From assembly GCA_963663285.2 (NCBI GenBank), contig CAXXNI010000004.1, forward strand, positions 1,178,001 to 1,242,000: DNA of 64,000 nt, read 5' to 3'. The DNA comes from CAXXOK01 sp963663285. GTDB lineage: Bacteria > Bacillota > Clostridia > Christensenellales > Aristaeellaceae. Below, piece by piece: positions 25,369-34,381 of the stretch (position 1 is its first letter; the number at the start of each line of letters is the position of its first letter). The translations under genes were made by a program, and so were the position numbers. The notes beneath the pieces are model-generated. The model saw only the letters and a program-made list of their open reading frames with translations. It had not been told where the DNA came from and made no database searches.

Positions 25369-26493
25369 TTATTCGCCGATGACCTCGATGCCTTCAAGGA
25401 TGTAAGCCCAAGACGGCGCGGAAGCCGAGCCGGACTCGTCAAAGTAATCGCCCTCGGCAACTACTTCGTTACCATCCACATCAGTCAGCGGGCCGGCAAA
25501 CACTTCCAGTTCGCCGGAAACGATAGCCGCACGAGCCGCTTCCACAGCCGCGTCGGTGCCTTCGGCAACGATGGACTCGTTCAGCTCGCTGATGTCGCAC
25601 ATGCCGCTGGCCAGATCGCCTGCCCAATCGGTCGCGATGGCTTCGCCGCTCACAACGCAGTCCACCGCGTAGGTGAGGTACTTGGACCAATCCCAAACCG
25701 CGCTAGTCAGCGAGGCGTTGGGGGCCACGGAGATCATGGAGGAGTTGTAGCCAACGTGGAAAGCGCCGTTATTTTCACAGGTGGTGGCGGTAGCGGTGGA
25801 GTCGCAGTGCTGGCTTACAATGCCGCAGCCTGCGTCGATCAGCGCCTGCGCGGTCTGCGCTTCGGCGGTAGGATCGTTCCAGCTGTTGGTGTACATCACC
25901 TTCATGGTTACGTCGGGGTTCACGCTCTTGGCGCCAAGGTAGAAGCTGGAGTAGCCGCTGATAACCTCGGCAAACGGCATGGCCGCAACATAGCCCAGCA
26001 CGCTGTTGCCGGTTTCGAGGCTCTTGAGGCCGGCGACGATACCGCTGAGGTAACGGGCCTGGAAGATTTTGCCGAAATAGTTATGCATGTTGGCCAAACC
26101 GGTGCCGGCAGCCTGATAACCGGTCGCGTGGCAGAACTCGATATCCGGGTTCTCTTCGGCGGCGGCGATCATGTAGTTTTCAAAACCAAAGCTGGTGGCG
26201 AAGATGATGTTACAGCCATCATCGATCAGTTCCTGAATGGCATCCGCGCACTCGTCGGATTCGGGAATGTTGTACTTGTTGATGATTTGATCATCACGCA
26301 AGCCAAGGTCCGCCTGCATTTTTTGGGTACCCAGATCATGGTTGTAGGTGTAGCCCATGTCGCTGGGATCGGATACATGCACGAAACCGATTTTGATGTT
26401 ATCCAGCGTTACCGCCTCTTCGGCCGACGCAGGAAGCACGATCAGGCTCGCGAGCATCATCACAGAAAGGACAACCGCAAAAAACTTTCTCAT
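25369..26493 (-). CDS. BMP/PnrA-like substrate-binding protein of an ABC importer
   Basis: A 374-residue extracytoplasmic protein of the BMP (Med/PnrA) family, whose characterised members bind purine or other nucleosides. A classical signal peptide (MRKFFAVVLSVMMLASLIVL, then PASA) ends before EEA. There is no lipobox cysteine, which is odd for a Gram-positive binding protein. Family motifs include IGFVHVSDPSDMGYTYNHD and CNIIFATSFGFENYM. The start at 26493 follows GGAGGG. It heads the operon with the tandem ATPase and two permeases; tdk and deoC in the window fit nucleoside uptake. Confidence 0.92.
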   Translation of the reverse strand: MRKFFAVVLSVMMLASLIVLPASAEEAVTLDNIKIGFVHVSDPSDMGYTYNHDLGTQKMQADLGLRDDQIINKYNIPESDECADAIQELIDDGCNIIFATSFGFENYMIAAAEENPDIEFCHATGYQAAGTGLANMHNYFGKIFQARYLSGIVAGLKSLETGNSVLGYVAAMPFAEVISGYSSFYLGAKSVNPDVTMKVMYTNSWNDPTAEAQTAQALIDAGCGIVSQHCDSTATATTCENNGAFHVGYNSSMISVAPNASLTSAVWDWSKYLTYAVDCVVSGEAIATDWAGDLASGMCDISELNESIVAEGTDAAVEAARAAIVSGELEVFAGPLTDVDGNEVVAEGDYFDESGSASAPSWAYILEGIEVIGE

Positions 26494-26572
26494 GTTGAAA
26501 CCCTCCATTACTATTATGTTGTCGCCGTGCCTTTTTGGGCACAACGTATCAACCGAACGCCCTTGTCCGATG

Positions 26573-26578
26573 ATTATA
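26573..26578 (-). promoter_or_regulatory. Probable -10 of the BMP/ABC operon
   Basis: TATAAT on the minus strand, giving a leader of about 70 bases. The -35 at the right distance (ATGTTC) is poor. The 26579-26708 stretch shows no gene. Confidence 0.45.
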
Positions 26579-26708
26579 CTGTACCATCAAAACACGAACA
26601 TTGCAACAAAGAAATGCTGGTTTCCGGCTTGGGTTGCATGAATATACATCCATTGCCGGAAGAACATGGAAACGATGAAATAAAAGGATTTCGTGCAGAG
26701 AAAACGGT

Positions 26709-27587
26709 CTATTCGCCATGTGCGGAATCTGGCTTTGTGGTTGTTTTTTTGCTGCACTGCGGCGCTTTTACCTTGTGCTTCCCTTCGTCGCGGCGCAGCA
26801 CAAACAGGTACTGCTGGAAGATACCCGCATAGGCACCGTAACCGGGAAACGGATTGTGAGCATCGTAATACTCGTCGATGACCCGCTGTATCCATACGTC
26901 CACAGGGGCGCGGGCATAGCGGCTATAAGCAAACAGCATTACGCAATCAGCCACCTTAACCCCTACGCCGTGGATGCCTTTAAGCGCGTTTTGCAAAGGT
27001 TCGTCCGGCAGGGTGGCAAGCGCGGCAAGGTTGTATGCGCCGGAGGCGACCATTTGCGCGGCGCTGCGGATATAGGAAAGGCGGTAGCCAAGCCCGCAGG
27101 CGCACAATGGTTTTTCTGCCGCTGCGGCAAGCTGCTGCGGAGAGGGAAATGTTTTGCGCGTTGTGCCCGGTATCGGGTCGCCGAAAGCATCGCAAAGCGC
27201 TTCCATGCAAGTACGGATCGCTTTTATGCTTTTACGCTGGCTGATGATGAAACCACACAGCGTTTCCCACGGGTCCTGCTGGAGAATCCGCAGCCCCCGG
27301 CCTTTTTCCAGCGCCTTTGTGAGGAAAGCATCATCTGCGGGCGCGCTGGCAAGGATAGCCTGATAGTCCACATCCAGCGCGAAATAGCTTCTCCAGAAGC
27401 CATCAAATTCTTCCTTTGAACAGTCGAACCCATAGCGGTTTTCGCCCAGCGGGGTGATTACGGCGCGGCGGCCGGACGCAATCGTTTCTATGCTGTTTGT
27501 ACCTTTAAGCGGTACCATGCGGAAGCATTGCCCGCTATCCATAATTTTTTGAGGGTCAAACAAGTCGGAAGTGATTTCCACAGGCAT
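26709..27587 (-). CDS. OGG1-type 8-oxoguanine DNA glycosylase
   Basis: Base-excision repair glycosylase/lyase of the HhH-GPD superfamily. The 292-residue protein has an N-terminal OGG-like domain and the helix-hairpin-helix IHGVGVKVADCVMLFAYSR, followed by PVDVWIQRV. K211 and D230 are spaced 19 residues apart, as are the catalytic lysine and aspartate of human OGG1 (GVGTKVADC and PVDVH). I start it at the ATG at 27587, which follows AAGGAG at a spacing of 12; a TTG twelve bases upstream is an alternative. Divergent from the macrodomain gene. Confidence 0.9.
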   Translation of the reverse strand: MPVEITSDLFDPQKIMDSGQCFRMVPLKGTNSIETIASGRRAVITPLGENRYGFDCSKEEFDGFWRSYFALDVDYQAILASAPADDAFLTKALEKGRGLRILQQDPWETLCGFIISQRKSIKAIRTCMEALCDAFGDPIPGTTRKTFPSPQQLAAAAEKPLCACGLGYRLSYIRSAAQMVASGAYNLAALATLPDEPLQNALKGIHGVGVKVADCVMLFAYSRYARAPVDVWIQRVIDEYYDAHNPFPGYGAYAGIFQQYLFVLRRDEGKHKVKAPQCSKKTTTKPDSAHGE

Positions 27588-27630
27588 ACGGTAAAGCAAC
27601 TCCTTAGCAGTAAAATAAGGGGAAAACACG

Positions 27631-27659
27631 TTGACGAAGCGCCCGCAAAGGGCTATGAT
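27631..27659 (+). promoter_or_regulatory. Promoter of the macrodomain-yqeY unit
   Basis: TTGACG at 27631-27636, a 17-base spacer, and TATGAT at 27654-27659. Confidence 0.72.
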
Positions 27660-27681
27660 GACCGTGTAAGGGGGCGAGAAT

Positions 27682-28158
27682 ATGCCGCTGAAAACAGAGT
27701 ATGCAAACATTGTTACCCTGCAAGTGGACGCCATTGTCAACGCCGCCAACGGTGCGTTGCAAGCAGGCGGAGGCGTATGCGGCGCAATCTTCGCCGCGGC
27801 GGGATACGCCCAAATGCAGGCCGCCTGCGACACCATCGGCGGCTGTGCAACGGGAGAAGCAGTGATAACACCGGGCTTTGCGCTGTCTGCGCGCTATGTA
27901 ATCCACACCGTCGGGCCGGTTTGGCAGGGCGGCGGATACGGCGAGGAGAAGCAGCTGACCGCCTGTTACCGGAACGCGCTTGCGCTGGCGATGCAAAACG
28001 GTGTTAAAACCATTGCATTCCCGTTAATTTCTGCCGGGATCTACGGCTACCCCCGGGAGGAAGCGCTTGCGGTCGCCCGCAAGGCAATCGAAGGCTTTTT
28101 AACGGAGCATGGCGATTCGCTTACGGTGACGCTGGCACTCTACCCGCCGCCCGCGTAA
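27682..28158 (+). CDS. Macrodomain protein (ADP-ribose / O-acetyl-ADP-ribose hydrolase type)
   Basis: A 158-residue single macrodomain. VDAIVNAANGALQAGGGVCGAIFAAAG carries the NAAN and GGGV ADP-ribose-binding motifs (in two parts), followed by TPGFALSARYVIHTVGP and FPLISAGIYGYP. Family members remove ADP-ribose from proteins or hydrolyse O-acetyl-ADP-ribose. It has the length of the minimal MacroD-like domain. No ADP-ribosyltransferase gene is visible nearby. It lies 42 bases before yqeY and is divergent from the OGG-like gene. Confidence 0.92.
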   Translation: MPLKTEYANIVTLQVDAIVNAANGALQAGGGVCGAIFAAAGYAQMQAACDTIGGCATGEAVITPGFALSARYVIHTVGPVWQGGGYGEEKQLTACYRNALALAMQNGVKTIAFPLISAGIYGYPREEALAVARKAIEGFLTEHGDSLTVTLALYPPPA

Positions 28159-28200
28159 GCAAACGCAGTTGCCCCTTAAAGTAAGAAAGGACTGAACCCT

Positions 28201-28644
28201 GTGAGCAAAATTGATATTGTACGTAAAGCGATGATGGAAGCCCTGAAAGCCGGCGATAAGCCGCGCAAGGACGCGCTATCGCTGCTGCTGTCGGCACTGA
28301 AAGCAAAATGGATTGATAAACGCGCCGACCTGACGGAAGAAGAAGAGAACGCCATTGTCTATAAGGAAATCAAAGAGGCGCAGGAAACGCTGGATTCCAC
28401 GCCTGCCGACCGCACTGCGATTATCGAGGAAAGCAAACTGCGCATCCGGGTTTGGAGCGAGTTTGCACCGGAGCGTATGGGCGAGGACGAGATTCGCGCC
28501 ATCATAACGCAAACCGTTGCGGAGCTTGGCGGAAACCTGAGGCCGCAGGATAAAGGTAAGTTGATGAATTCACTGATGCCCAAGGTGAAAGGCAAAGCTG
28601 ACGGACGGCTGGTAAACCAGTTGGTGGGTGAAGCGCTGGCTTGA
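28201..28644 (+). CDS. YqeY / GatB C-terminal-like protein
   Basis: A 147-residue protein of the YqeY family, homologous to the tRNA-binding tail domain of GatB; function in isolation is unknown. Motifs: ALKAGDKPRKDALSLLLSALK, EEENAIVYKEIKEAQETL, and the C-terminal GKLMNSLMPKVKGKADGRLV typical of the family. Start is GTG at 28201 with AAAGGA upstream. Its stop lies three bases from the stop of the convergent secreted-protein gene, with no intervening terminator. Confidence 0.9.
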   Translation: MSKIDIVRKAMMEALKAGDKPRKDALSLLLSALKAKWIDKRADLTEEEENAIVYKEIKEAQETLDSTPADRTAIIEESKLRIRVWSEFAPERMGEDEIRAIITQTVAELGGNLRPQDKGKLMNSLMPKVKGKADGRLVNQLVGEALA

Positions 28645-28647
28645 TGA

Positions 28648-29268
28648 CTACCCGATGTAGCCGTCCGAATCATCCGTGTCGTCCGTCACGGGTTCGGGCG
28701 TTGCGTCCGGGTCTGGTGTGGGAGTGATTTCCGCCAGCCCGTTATTGACAAAACTGAGGGTCGCGGTACTGCCGCTGCGCATACAGGTGAGGGTATATAC
28801 GCCGGTTTGCCGGGTGTATGCGCCCTCGCCGTCTTTCATGCCCTGCACCACATCGGTGACCAGTTCATAGCGCGTAGCGGGTTCGGCGCTGGATACCATC
28901 GCCATTAAAAAGGCGTAGCTGTGGTAGCCGGAAATGGCAAAATCGTTGTAGGTACTGCTGCCGTATTCCATACTGGCGGGCGCGGTAAGCGTAATATCGC
29001 ATGTTTCGATCACGCCGGTTACGTCGGTTACAACGGTAACCGTAAGCACGTCGCCGTATAGGTCATAGTAGGTTTTGCCATCATTTGTGCCGCTGCTGCG
29101 CTGGGAAAGCACCATAGGCAAAAGGTGGCGGTTGTCGTTATCGTTGATGAACGTTACATCAGCCTGATAATACGTTTCAAACGTTGGAAAACTCTGCCCG
29201 GTCAATGCAAAGGCGCTTGCGGGAAGCAGAAAAAGCAGCGCGATTGCAAAAAATAAAATCCGTTTCAT
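28648..29268 (-). CDS. Secreted protein with a TPxPDP-rich C-terminal tail, unknown function
   Basis: A 206-residue protein with a clear signal peptide (MKRILFFAIALLFLLPASAF, then ALTGQ). The mature domain (about 25-180) is predicted beta-rich and not recognised; it contains YYDLYGDVLTVTVVTDVTGV. The C-terminus is TPTPDPDATPEPVTDDTDDS, a Pro/Asp-rich linker like that of the surface protein at 57015. There is no sortase motif. The ATG at 29268 is preceded by AGGAGGTACCCC. Monocistronic, convergent with yqeY. Confidence 0.7.
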   Translation of the reverse strand: MKRILFFAIALLFLLPASAFALTGQSFPTFETYYQADVTFINDNDNRHLLPMVLSQRSSGTNDGKTYYDLYGDVLTVTVVTDVTGVIETCDITLTAPASMEYGSSTYNDFAISGYHSYAFLMAMVSSAEPATRYELVTDVVQGMKDGEGAYTRQTGVYTLTCMRSGSTATLSFVNNGLAEITPTPDPDATPEPVTDDTDDSDGYIG

Positions 29269-29436
29269 GGGGTACCTCCTGGCCGGGATTCCGGCGCGTT
29301 CAGCATAGCATGAGCCGCGCAGGTTTTCAAGCCGTACCGGAGGAGGCACTGCGAAATTCGTGCGGTAAAAATACAACGAAACGGAAGGAAAACGCGAAAG
29401 AAAAACGGAAATGCCAACCGAAAGGATGGGGTTGCC

Positions 29437-30165
29437 TTGAACGGCTTTCTGGAGAAAGAACGGATATTGCGAACCGAGGATGTAGACGCGAATACCGAGT
29501 GGAAAATCGGTAATATTTTTATCGCCATGCAGGAGGCGGGCGGGGAGCAGTGCGAGCTGCACAATTTGGGAATCAACGCCATGCGGTCGCAGAATCTGGC
29601 GTGGGTTATCACCCGTGCACACCTGCACCTGGATGTTACACCGCGCCTGGGGCAGAAGGTAACGCTTCGCACCTGGCCTAAACCGCCGAAACATGCTTTT
29701 TTTCCGCGTTATTACCAATTTGATGTGGATGGCAAGCCGGCTGGCTGCGCATCGATGCTGTATGCACAGCTCGATCTTACGACGCGCCGGATGGCAAAAC
29801 CGTGGCTTGGCGGCAACGAAGAGTTAACTTGTGATTTAACCCCGCCGCTGCCGCTGCCGGGCAACGTGCCCCCGCTTACTGCGCCGGTGGAAAGCTTTAG
29901 CCGTGTTGCGCGGTATTCCGATTTGGATATTAACGGGCATGTGAACAACGCCCGGTATTTGGATTGGTATTGTGATTGCTACCCGATGGAGCACCATCAA
30001 ACCTGCCGGGTGAGCGATGTATTAATTCATTATGACCGTGAAATTACACCCGGGGCGGAAGTGGCACTGGCTTTGCAGCAACAGGACAACCGGGGAGTGC
30101 TGCGCGGGGACAGCAATGGGCTGCCCTGTTTTGTGATCAGTGCGAATTGGATGAAACGGGAATAA
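29437..30165 (+). CDS. Acyl-ACP thioesterase, FatA/FatB-like
   Basis: Hydrolyses acyl-acyl carrier protein to free fatty acid. The 242-residue protein has two hot-dog halves. The first has MRSQNLAWVITRAHLHLD; the second carries DLDINGHVNNARYLDWYCD with the Asp-Asn-His arrangement of the catalytic site. The length fits bacterial relatives of the plant enzymes, which are frequent in Clostridia. The start appears to be TTG at 29437 behind AAAGGATGGGG; no in-frame ATG precedes the conserved sequence. It is followed by a separate secreted SH3-domain gene. Confidence 0.88.
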   Translation: MNGFLEKERILRTEDVDANTEWKIGNIFIAMQEAGGEQCELHNLGINAMRSQNLAWVITRAHLHLDVTPRLGQKVTLRTWPKPPKHAFFPRYYQFDVDGKPAGCASMLYAQLDLTTRRMAKPWLGGNEELTCDLTPPLPLPGNVPPLTAPVESFSRVARYSDLDINGHVNNARYLDWYCDCYPMEHHQTCRVSDVLIHYDREITPGAEVALALQQQDNRGVLRGDSNGLPCFVISANWMKRE

Positions 30166-30220
30166 TTGGAAGCTAAGCGCCGTTACTTAGGTAGATCGAA
30201 CCGAAAGGGGAACGGTGTAC

Positions 30221-31471
30221 ATGAAACGGCGGCGGGGCTTTTGGGGGACGATTCTGTTTTTATGCCTGTTGATTCCGGCGTTTGCGTTAGCGCAAACAGC
30301 CTGCGTTACCTGTGAAGGCGATGCTTTGGACCGTGTAAAGCTGCGGCAGAAGCCTTCCCCGCAGGCAACGGTGCTTGGCAAGTACTTCCGGGGCGTGCAG
30401 GCGGAGGTTTTGGACGAATCCAGCGGTTGGGCGCATATCCGCATCGGGAACCGGGAAGGGTATATGATGCGGCAATACCTGACCACGCAGACTGCTGCGG
30501 ATGAAGGATTGGATTGCATGCTGTACCGGGCGGATCAGGAGACGCCGCTGCCGCTGTATACGCTGCCATCGAATAGTTCGCCGGTACTGGCGGAATTGAA
30601 CACGCTTTGGCTTACGGTACTGGGCACGATCGACGAGGATTGGGCGCAGGTACGCTGCACACTGCCAAATGGCGAAACCGTTACGGGATATACTTTCAGC
30701 AGGGATATTTGCCTGCCGCAGCCTTTCAACACAGCGCGCATTACCAGCGAGAGGCTGGAAAACCGCCTCAACCTGCGGGAGAAACCGGAGCAGGCGGCTT
30801 ATTCGCTGGGGCGTTACTATGCCGGTACCGAGGTGTACTGCCTGCTGGATGATTCCCCCAATCTGGATGGGTGGACGCGCGTACGGATTGCCGACCGGGT
30901 TGGATATGTTATGGATGAATACCTGTCGTATGATTCGGGCGGCTCGTACCCGGTGTATCCGCCGCTGACCTATGCGCTGCTTGACGGCACCCCGCTCTAT
31001 GATACGGCTTTTACGCAGGAACCCACGGGAAGTGTTGACGCCGGGGAAGCAATGGTTGTGCTGGGGTTGGTAGATTCACGCTATTGTGTGCAGCTTGCAA
31101 AAGGCACGGGCAGACAAAGGTACCGGTATGTCGACCGGGTTGCGGTGCAGTTGATTGACCGTGCTGCCAGCGCGGAGGGCACGCTGAAAAAGAGCCAGAT
31201 GCTGTATTATTCCGCGGGAGAAAATACCAGCCTGCAGCCGTGGGAGATTACTGCGCCAGCGGGTGCGCGGCTGTATGTAATGGGCACCTATGATGAGGTG
31301 GAGTTTAGCGTGCCTTCCCCTTATATCGATCGGGAGGAAGCGTGGCTGTATTGCTCCATCGAGGTGGAAAAGAACAGCTACTATTTTGCCTTTGTGCCAC
31401 TGGACGCTGTAACGTATGATGAAGCGATGGCGTTTCGGATACCAGCCTTAGAAACAGATACATCCAAATAA
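30221..31471 (+). CDS. Secreted protein with bacterial SH3 domains
   Basis: A 416-residue exported protein: signal peptide KRRRGFWGTILFLCLLIPAF ending FALA before QT, then SH3_3-type repeats at about 27-87 (KLRQKPSPQATVLGKYFRG ... EGYMMRQYL) and 170-235 (NLREKPEQAAYSLGRYYAG ... GYVMDEYLS), separated by a less conserved region. The C-terminal 180 residues are not recognised. Bacterial SH3 domains usually bind peptidoglycan, so a cell-wall location is likely. The ATG at 30221 follows AAGGGG. No catalytic domain is visible. Confidence 0.8.
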   Translation: MKRRRGFWGTILFLCLLIPAFALAQTACVTCEGDALDRVKLRQKPSPQATVLGKYFRGVQAEVLDESSGWAHIRIGNREGYMMRQYLTTQTAADEGLDCMLYRADQETPLPLYTLPSNSSPVLAELNTLWLTVLGTIDEDWAQVRCTLPNGETVTGYTFSRDICLPQPFNTARITSERLENRLNLREKPEQAAYSLGRYYAGTEVYCLLDDSPNLDGWTRVRIADRVGYVMDEYLSYDSGGSYPVYPPLTYALLDGTPLYDTAFTQEPTGSVDAGEAMVVLGLVDSRYCVQLAKGTGRQRYRYVDRVAVQLIDRAASAEGTLKKSQMLYYSAGENTSLQPWEITAPAGARLYVMGTYDEVEFSVPSPYIDREEAWLYCSIEVEKNSYYFAFVPLDAVTYDEAMAFRIPALETDTSK

Positions 31472-31477
31472 ACAGGA

Positions 31478-31521
31478 AACCCCCGCATTGGCCTGCAATC
31501 TATCAGGCTAATGCGGGGGTT
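31478..31521. terminator. Terminator between the SH3 protein and glmM (bidirectional)
   Basis: AACCCCCGCATTGGCCTG pairs with CAGGCTAATGCGGGGGTT across an 8-base loop. Minus-strand tail TTTCCTGTTT. Confidence 0.85.
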
Positions 31522-31542
31522 CATACAATCGCTTTGCTTTGT

Positions 31543-32892
31543 TTACGCCAGTTCCCGTTCGATCAGCTTGGAGAGTGCGTACACATCTTTATCCATTTCC
31601 CGCTGGTCGGGGCCTTCGATCATTACGCGTACCAACGGCTCGGTGCCGCTGGCGCGGATGACCAGACGGCCTTTTTTTGCATACTTCTTTTCCAGCTCTT
31701 CAATTTTGGTTTTAATTTTCGGGTTCTGGTCAAAATCGAATTTCTTGCTATCGGTTACATGCGCGGCGAACTGGCTTTGTGGCATGGTTTGCATAATGCC
31801 TGCCAGCTTGCTCAGCGGCGCGGCGCTTTCCACCATGGCGGTAATCACCTGTACGGCGGTCACCAGGCCGTCGCCGGTCGTGTTGTAATCCAGCATAATC
31901 ACGTGTCCGCTTTGCTCGCCGCCAAGGCTGTAGCTGTCGGCCAGCATTTTTTCCAGCACGTAGCGGTCACCGACTTTGGTTTTCTCCAGCCGGATGTTCT
32001 CTTTTCTCATAGCGATTTCCAAGCCCATGTTGCTCATCACGGTGGCGACAAGCGTATCTTGCTTTAGCAAGCCCTTGTTTTTCATGTATACGGCCAATAG
32101 CGCCATAACCTGATCGCCGTTGATGATCTGACCGCGCTCGTCAGCGGCGATCAACCGGTCGGCATCGCCGTCAAAGGCAAAGCCAACGTCGGCGCCCAGC
32201 TCGCGCACCAGCTCGCACAACCGCTGCGGATGGGTGGAACCGCAATTGTCATTAATATTCGTACCGTCCGGCTCGTGGTAATAGCAGCTGACCTGCGCGC
32301 CCAACTCCCGGAAAACGGCGGGGGCAACGTCGTAGCTGGCGCCCTGTGCGCAATCCAGCACCACATGCAAACCATCCATCCGCACCTGTGTCGTCCCCTT
32401 GACAAAATCGATATACCGGCGTGCTGCGTTGCGCTGGCGTACAGGACGCCCCACGCGCTCGCCGACGGGCATATCAAATTCCTTGGGCAGTCCGTTTACG
32501 ACGATTTCTTCTATTTTATCCTCGATGGCGTCGGGCAGCTTATAGCCGTTTTTATCAAAAAACTTAATACCGTTGTACTCCACCGTGTTATGGCTGGCGC
32601 TGATCACCGCGCCCGCGTCCGCTTCGTAATAACGGGTCAGGTAAGCGATGGCGGGCGTTGGCATTACCTCAATGAGTACTGCGCGCGCCCCAACGCTGCA
32701 AATGCCCGCGACCAAAGCGCTCTCCAGCATTTCACCGCTGATGCGGGTATCCCGGCCCACCAGAATCGTCGGGCGGTGCACATCGCTTGCGAGCACAGAC
32801 GCGCTGGCTTGCCCCAGCCGGAAAGCTAAATCGCAGGTCAGTTCCGTGTTGGCGATGCCGCGCACGCCGTCGGTGCCGAATAATCGAGCCAT
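31543..32892 (-). CDS. glmM: Phosphoglucosamine mutase
   Basis: Interconverts glucosamine-6-phosphate and glucosamine-1-phosphate for UDP-GlcNAc and peptidoglycan synthesis. The 449-residue protein starts MARLFGTDGVRGIANTEL and has the phosphoserine loop AVISASHN, the magnesium loop FDGDADR, and the C-terminal phosphate-binding RASGTEPLVRVM. AAGGAGAG precedes the ATG. It follows murG on the same strand but has its own promoter. Confidence 0.97.
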   Translation of the reverse strand: MARLFGTDGVRGIANTELTCDLAFRLGQASASVLASDVHRPTILVGRDTRISGEMLESALVAGICSVGARAVLIEVMPTPAIAYLTRYYEADAGAVISASHNTVEYNGIKFFDKNGYKLPDAIEDKIEEIVVNGLPKEFDMPVGERVGRPVRQRNAARRYIDFVKGTTQVRMDGLHVVLDCAQGASYDVAPAVFRELGAQVSCYYHEPDGTNINDNCGSTHPQRLCELVRELGADVGFAFDGDADRLIAADERGQIINGDQVMALLAVYMKNKGLLKQDTLVATVMSNMGLEIAMRKENIRLEKTKVGDRYVLEKMLADSYSLGGEQSGHVIMLDYNTTGDGLVTAVQVITAMVESAAPLSKLAGIMQTMPQSQFAAHVTDSKKFDFDQNPKIKTKIEELEKKYAKKGRLVIRASGTEPLVRVMIEGPDQREMDKDVYALSKLIERELA

Positions 32893-33019
32893 GTTAATCT
32901 CTCCTTATTGTTCAGGGGGTCTTGACCGCCGCATGGCGGAAGCATGGCGAATGAAGCGCCTGTGAACCAAGCCGTCGCAGGCGAAATAGAATTACGCTCC
33001 ATTCGTTATGTTTACAAAC

Positions 33020-33048
33020 AGTATACGCCCAAAGCCCCCATATTTCAA
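33020..33048 (-). promoter_or_regulatory. Promoter of glmM
   Basis: Minus strand: TTGAAA (33043-33048), a 17-base spacer, TATACT (33020-33025). The leader is about 120 bases long and contains short GC-rich stems near 32930. Confidence 0.72.
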
Positions 33049-33065
33049 CCTTGGGCGCATTGGGG

Positions 33066-34136
33066 TCATGTGTGTGTTTGTACCTTCTCAATCAGTTGTA
33101 ATATAGCTTCGGTGCCGTCTTTCACCGGATAGGCAGCTATAGCGGCTTGCAGTTCATCCTTATCGTGCAATAGCTGCAAAAGCGCCCCGGTCATGGTTTG
33201 CCGGTTCATATTTTCTTGCGGCAGCACGCGCGCAAGGCCGCGCTTGCGGTAACTTTCGGCATTCTCAATCTGGTCGCCGCGCCCTGCTCCCAGCGGATAG
33301 GGCACCAGCAGCATGGGTTTATTCAGTGCCAGCAGCTCACACAGCGTGTTGCTGCCCGCACGGCTGAGCACAATATCTGCTGCGGCCAGCGCATCGGCCA
33401 TTTCATCGCCCAGAAATTCAAACTGGCGGTAGCCGGGTAAATCCTGTAGCGCTGCATCCAAATTGCCGCGGCCACACAGATGCAATATATCCATATGCGG
33501 CAGTAGATCCGGCAGGCACTCACGCAGGCACTGGTTTACGCTTTGCGCTCCAAGACTGCCGCCGGTCATGAGCAGCACGGGCTTATCGCCGCTAAAGCCC
33601 GCCATGGCAAGCCCCTTCTCCCGGCTGCCCTGAAATAACGACGGCCTTAGCGGGGTGCCGGTCATTACGGACTTTTTGCACATCGAATCGGCACACTCCT
33701 GAAAGGTCGTGGCGACGACATCTACAAATTTTGCGCTGATGCGGTTGGCCAGCCCGGGGGTCAGGTCGCTTTCGTGGCAAACGGTGGGCACATGCGCAAG
33801 CCGCGCGCCAATGACAACCGGCACACTGACAAAACCGCCCTTGGAAAAACAAACGTCGGGCTTCAGCTTGCGCATGAGCAATACGGAAGAGATGGCTCCG
33901 TGCAGCACACGGAAGGGATCGGTAAAGTTTTGCAGGCTGAAATAGCGGCGCAATTTGCCGCTCTTCACTACATGATAGGTAACGCCCGGTATTTGGGCAA
34001 TCATATCGTGCTCGATGCCCCGTTCGGTGCCGATGTAATGGATTTCGTACCCGGCTTGCTGCAGGCGGGGAATCAGGCTTAAATGCGGGGTTACATGGCC
34101 GGCGGTACCGCCGCCCGTTAATACAATGCGCTTCAT
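33066..34136 (-). CDS. murG: UDP-N-acetylglucosamine--N-acetylmuramyl pyrophosphoryl-undecaprenol transferase
   Basis: Adds GlcNAc to lipid I to form lipid II at the inner face of the membrane. The 356-residue GT28 enzyme shows TGGGTAGHVTPHLSL at the N-terminus, FSKGGFVSVPVVIGA, MTGGSLGAQSVN, and the C-terminal acceptor/donor signature SRAGSNTLCELLALNKPMLL. It is separated from division and wall genes (mur/fts cluster) with which it is often found. AAAGGAG lies about 15 bases before the ATG, a long spacing. Confidence 0.96.
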   Translation of the reverse strand: MKRIVLTGGGTAGHVTPHLSLIPRLQQAGYEIHYIGTERGIEHDMIAQIPGVTYHVVKSGKLRRYFSLQNFTDPFRVLHGAISSVLLMRKLKPDVCFSKGGFVSVPVVIGARLAHVPTVCHESDLTPGLANRISAKFVDVVATTFQECADSMCKKSVMTGTPLRPSLFQGSREKGLAMAGFSGDKPVLLMTGGSLGAQSVNQCLRECLPDLLPHMDILHLCGRGNLDAALQDLPGYRQFEFLGDEMADALAAADIVLSRAGSNTLCELLALNKPMLLVPYPLGAGRGDQIENAESYRKRGLARVLPQENMNRQTMTGALLQLLHDKDELQAAIAAYPVKDGTEAILQLIEKVQTHT

Positions 34137-34321
34137 GTGTCTGGCTGCGCGCTCCTTTATACAGAATGTAACAATTTATAATACCGCGCAACGCGGCTGC
34201 ACCGCCGTTTTTCCGTATAAGTCATGATAAGACGTTACTACGGTAAAAACACGGATTTCAGGCTCCGCCACAGTATACACGAAAAGCGCAAGGATTTCCA
34301 CCTCCTATGCGGGAATTGCGG

Positions 34322-34350
34322 TTGCATTGGGCAGCGGGGCGCGTTATACT
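34322..34350 (+). promoter_or_regulatory. Promoter of apgM
   Basis: TTGCAT at 34322-34327, a 17-base spacer, TATACT at 34345-34350. Confidence 0.7.
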
Positions 34351-34381
34351 GGCAAGGCAAAGAAAAAGGAGGACGGCCTTC

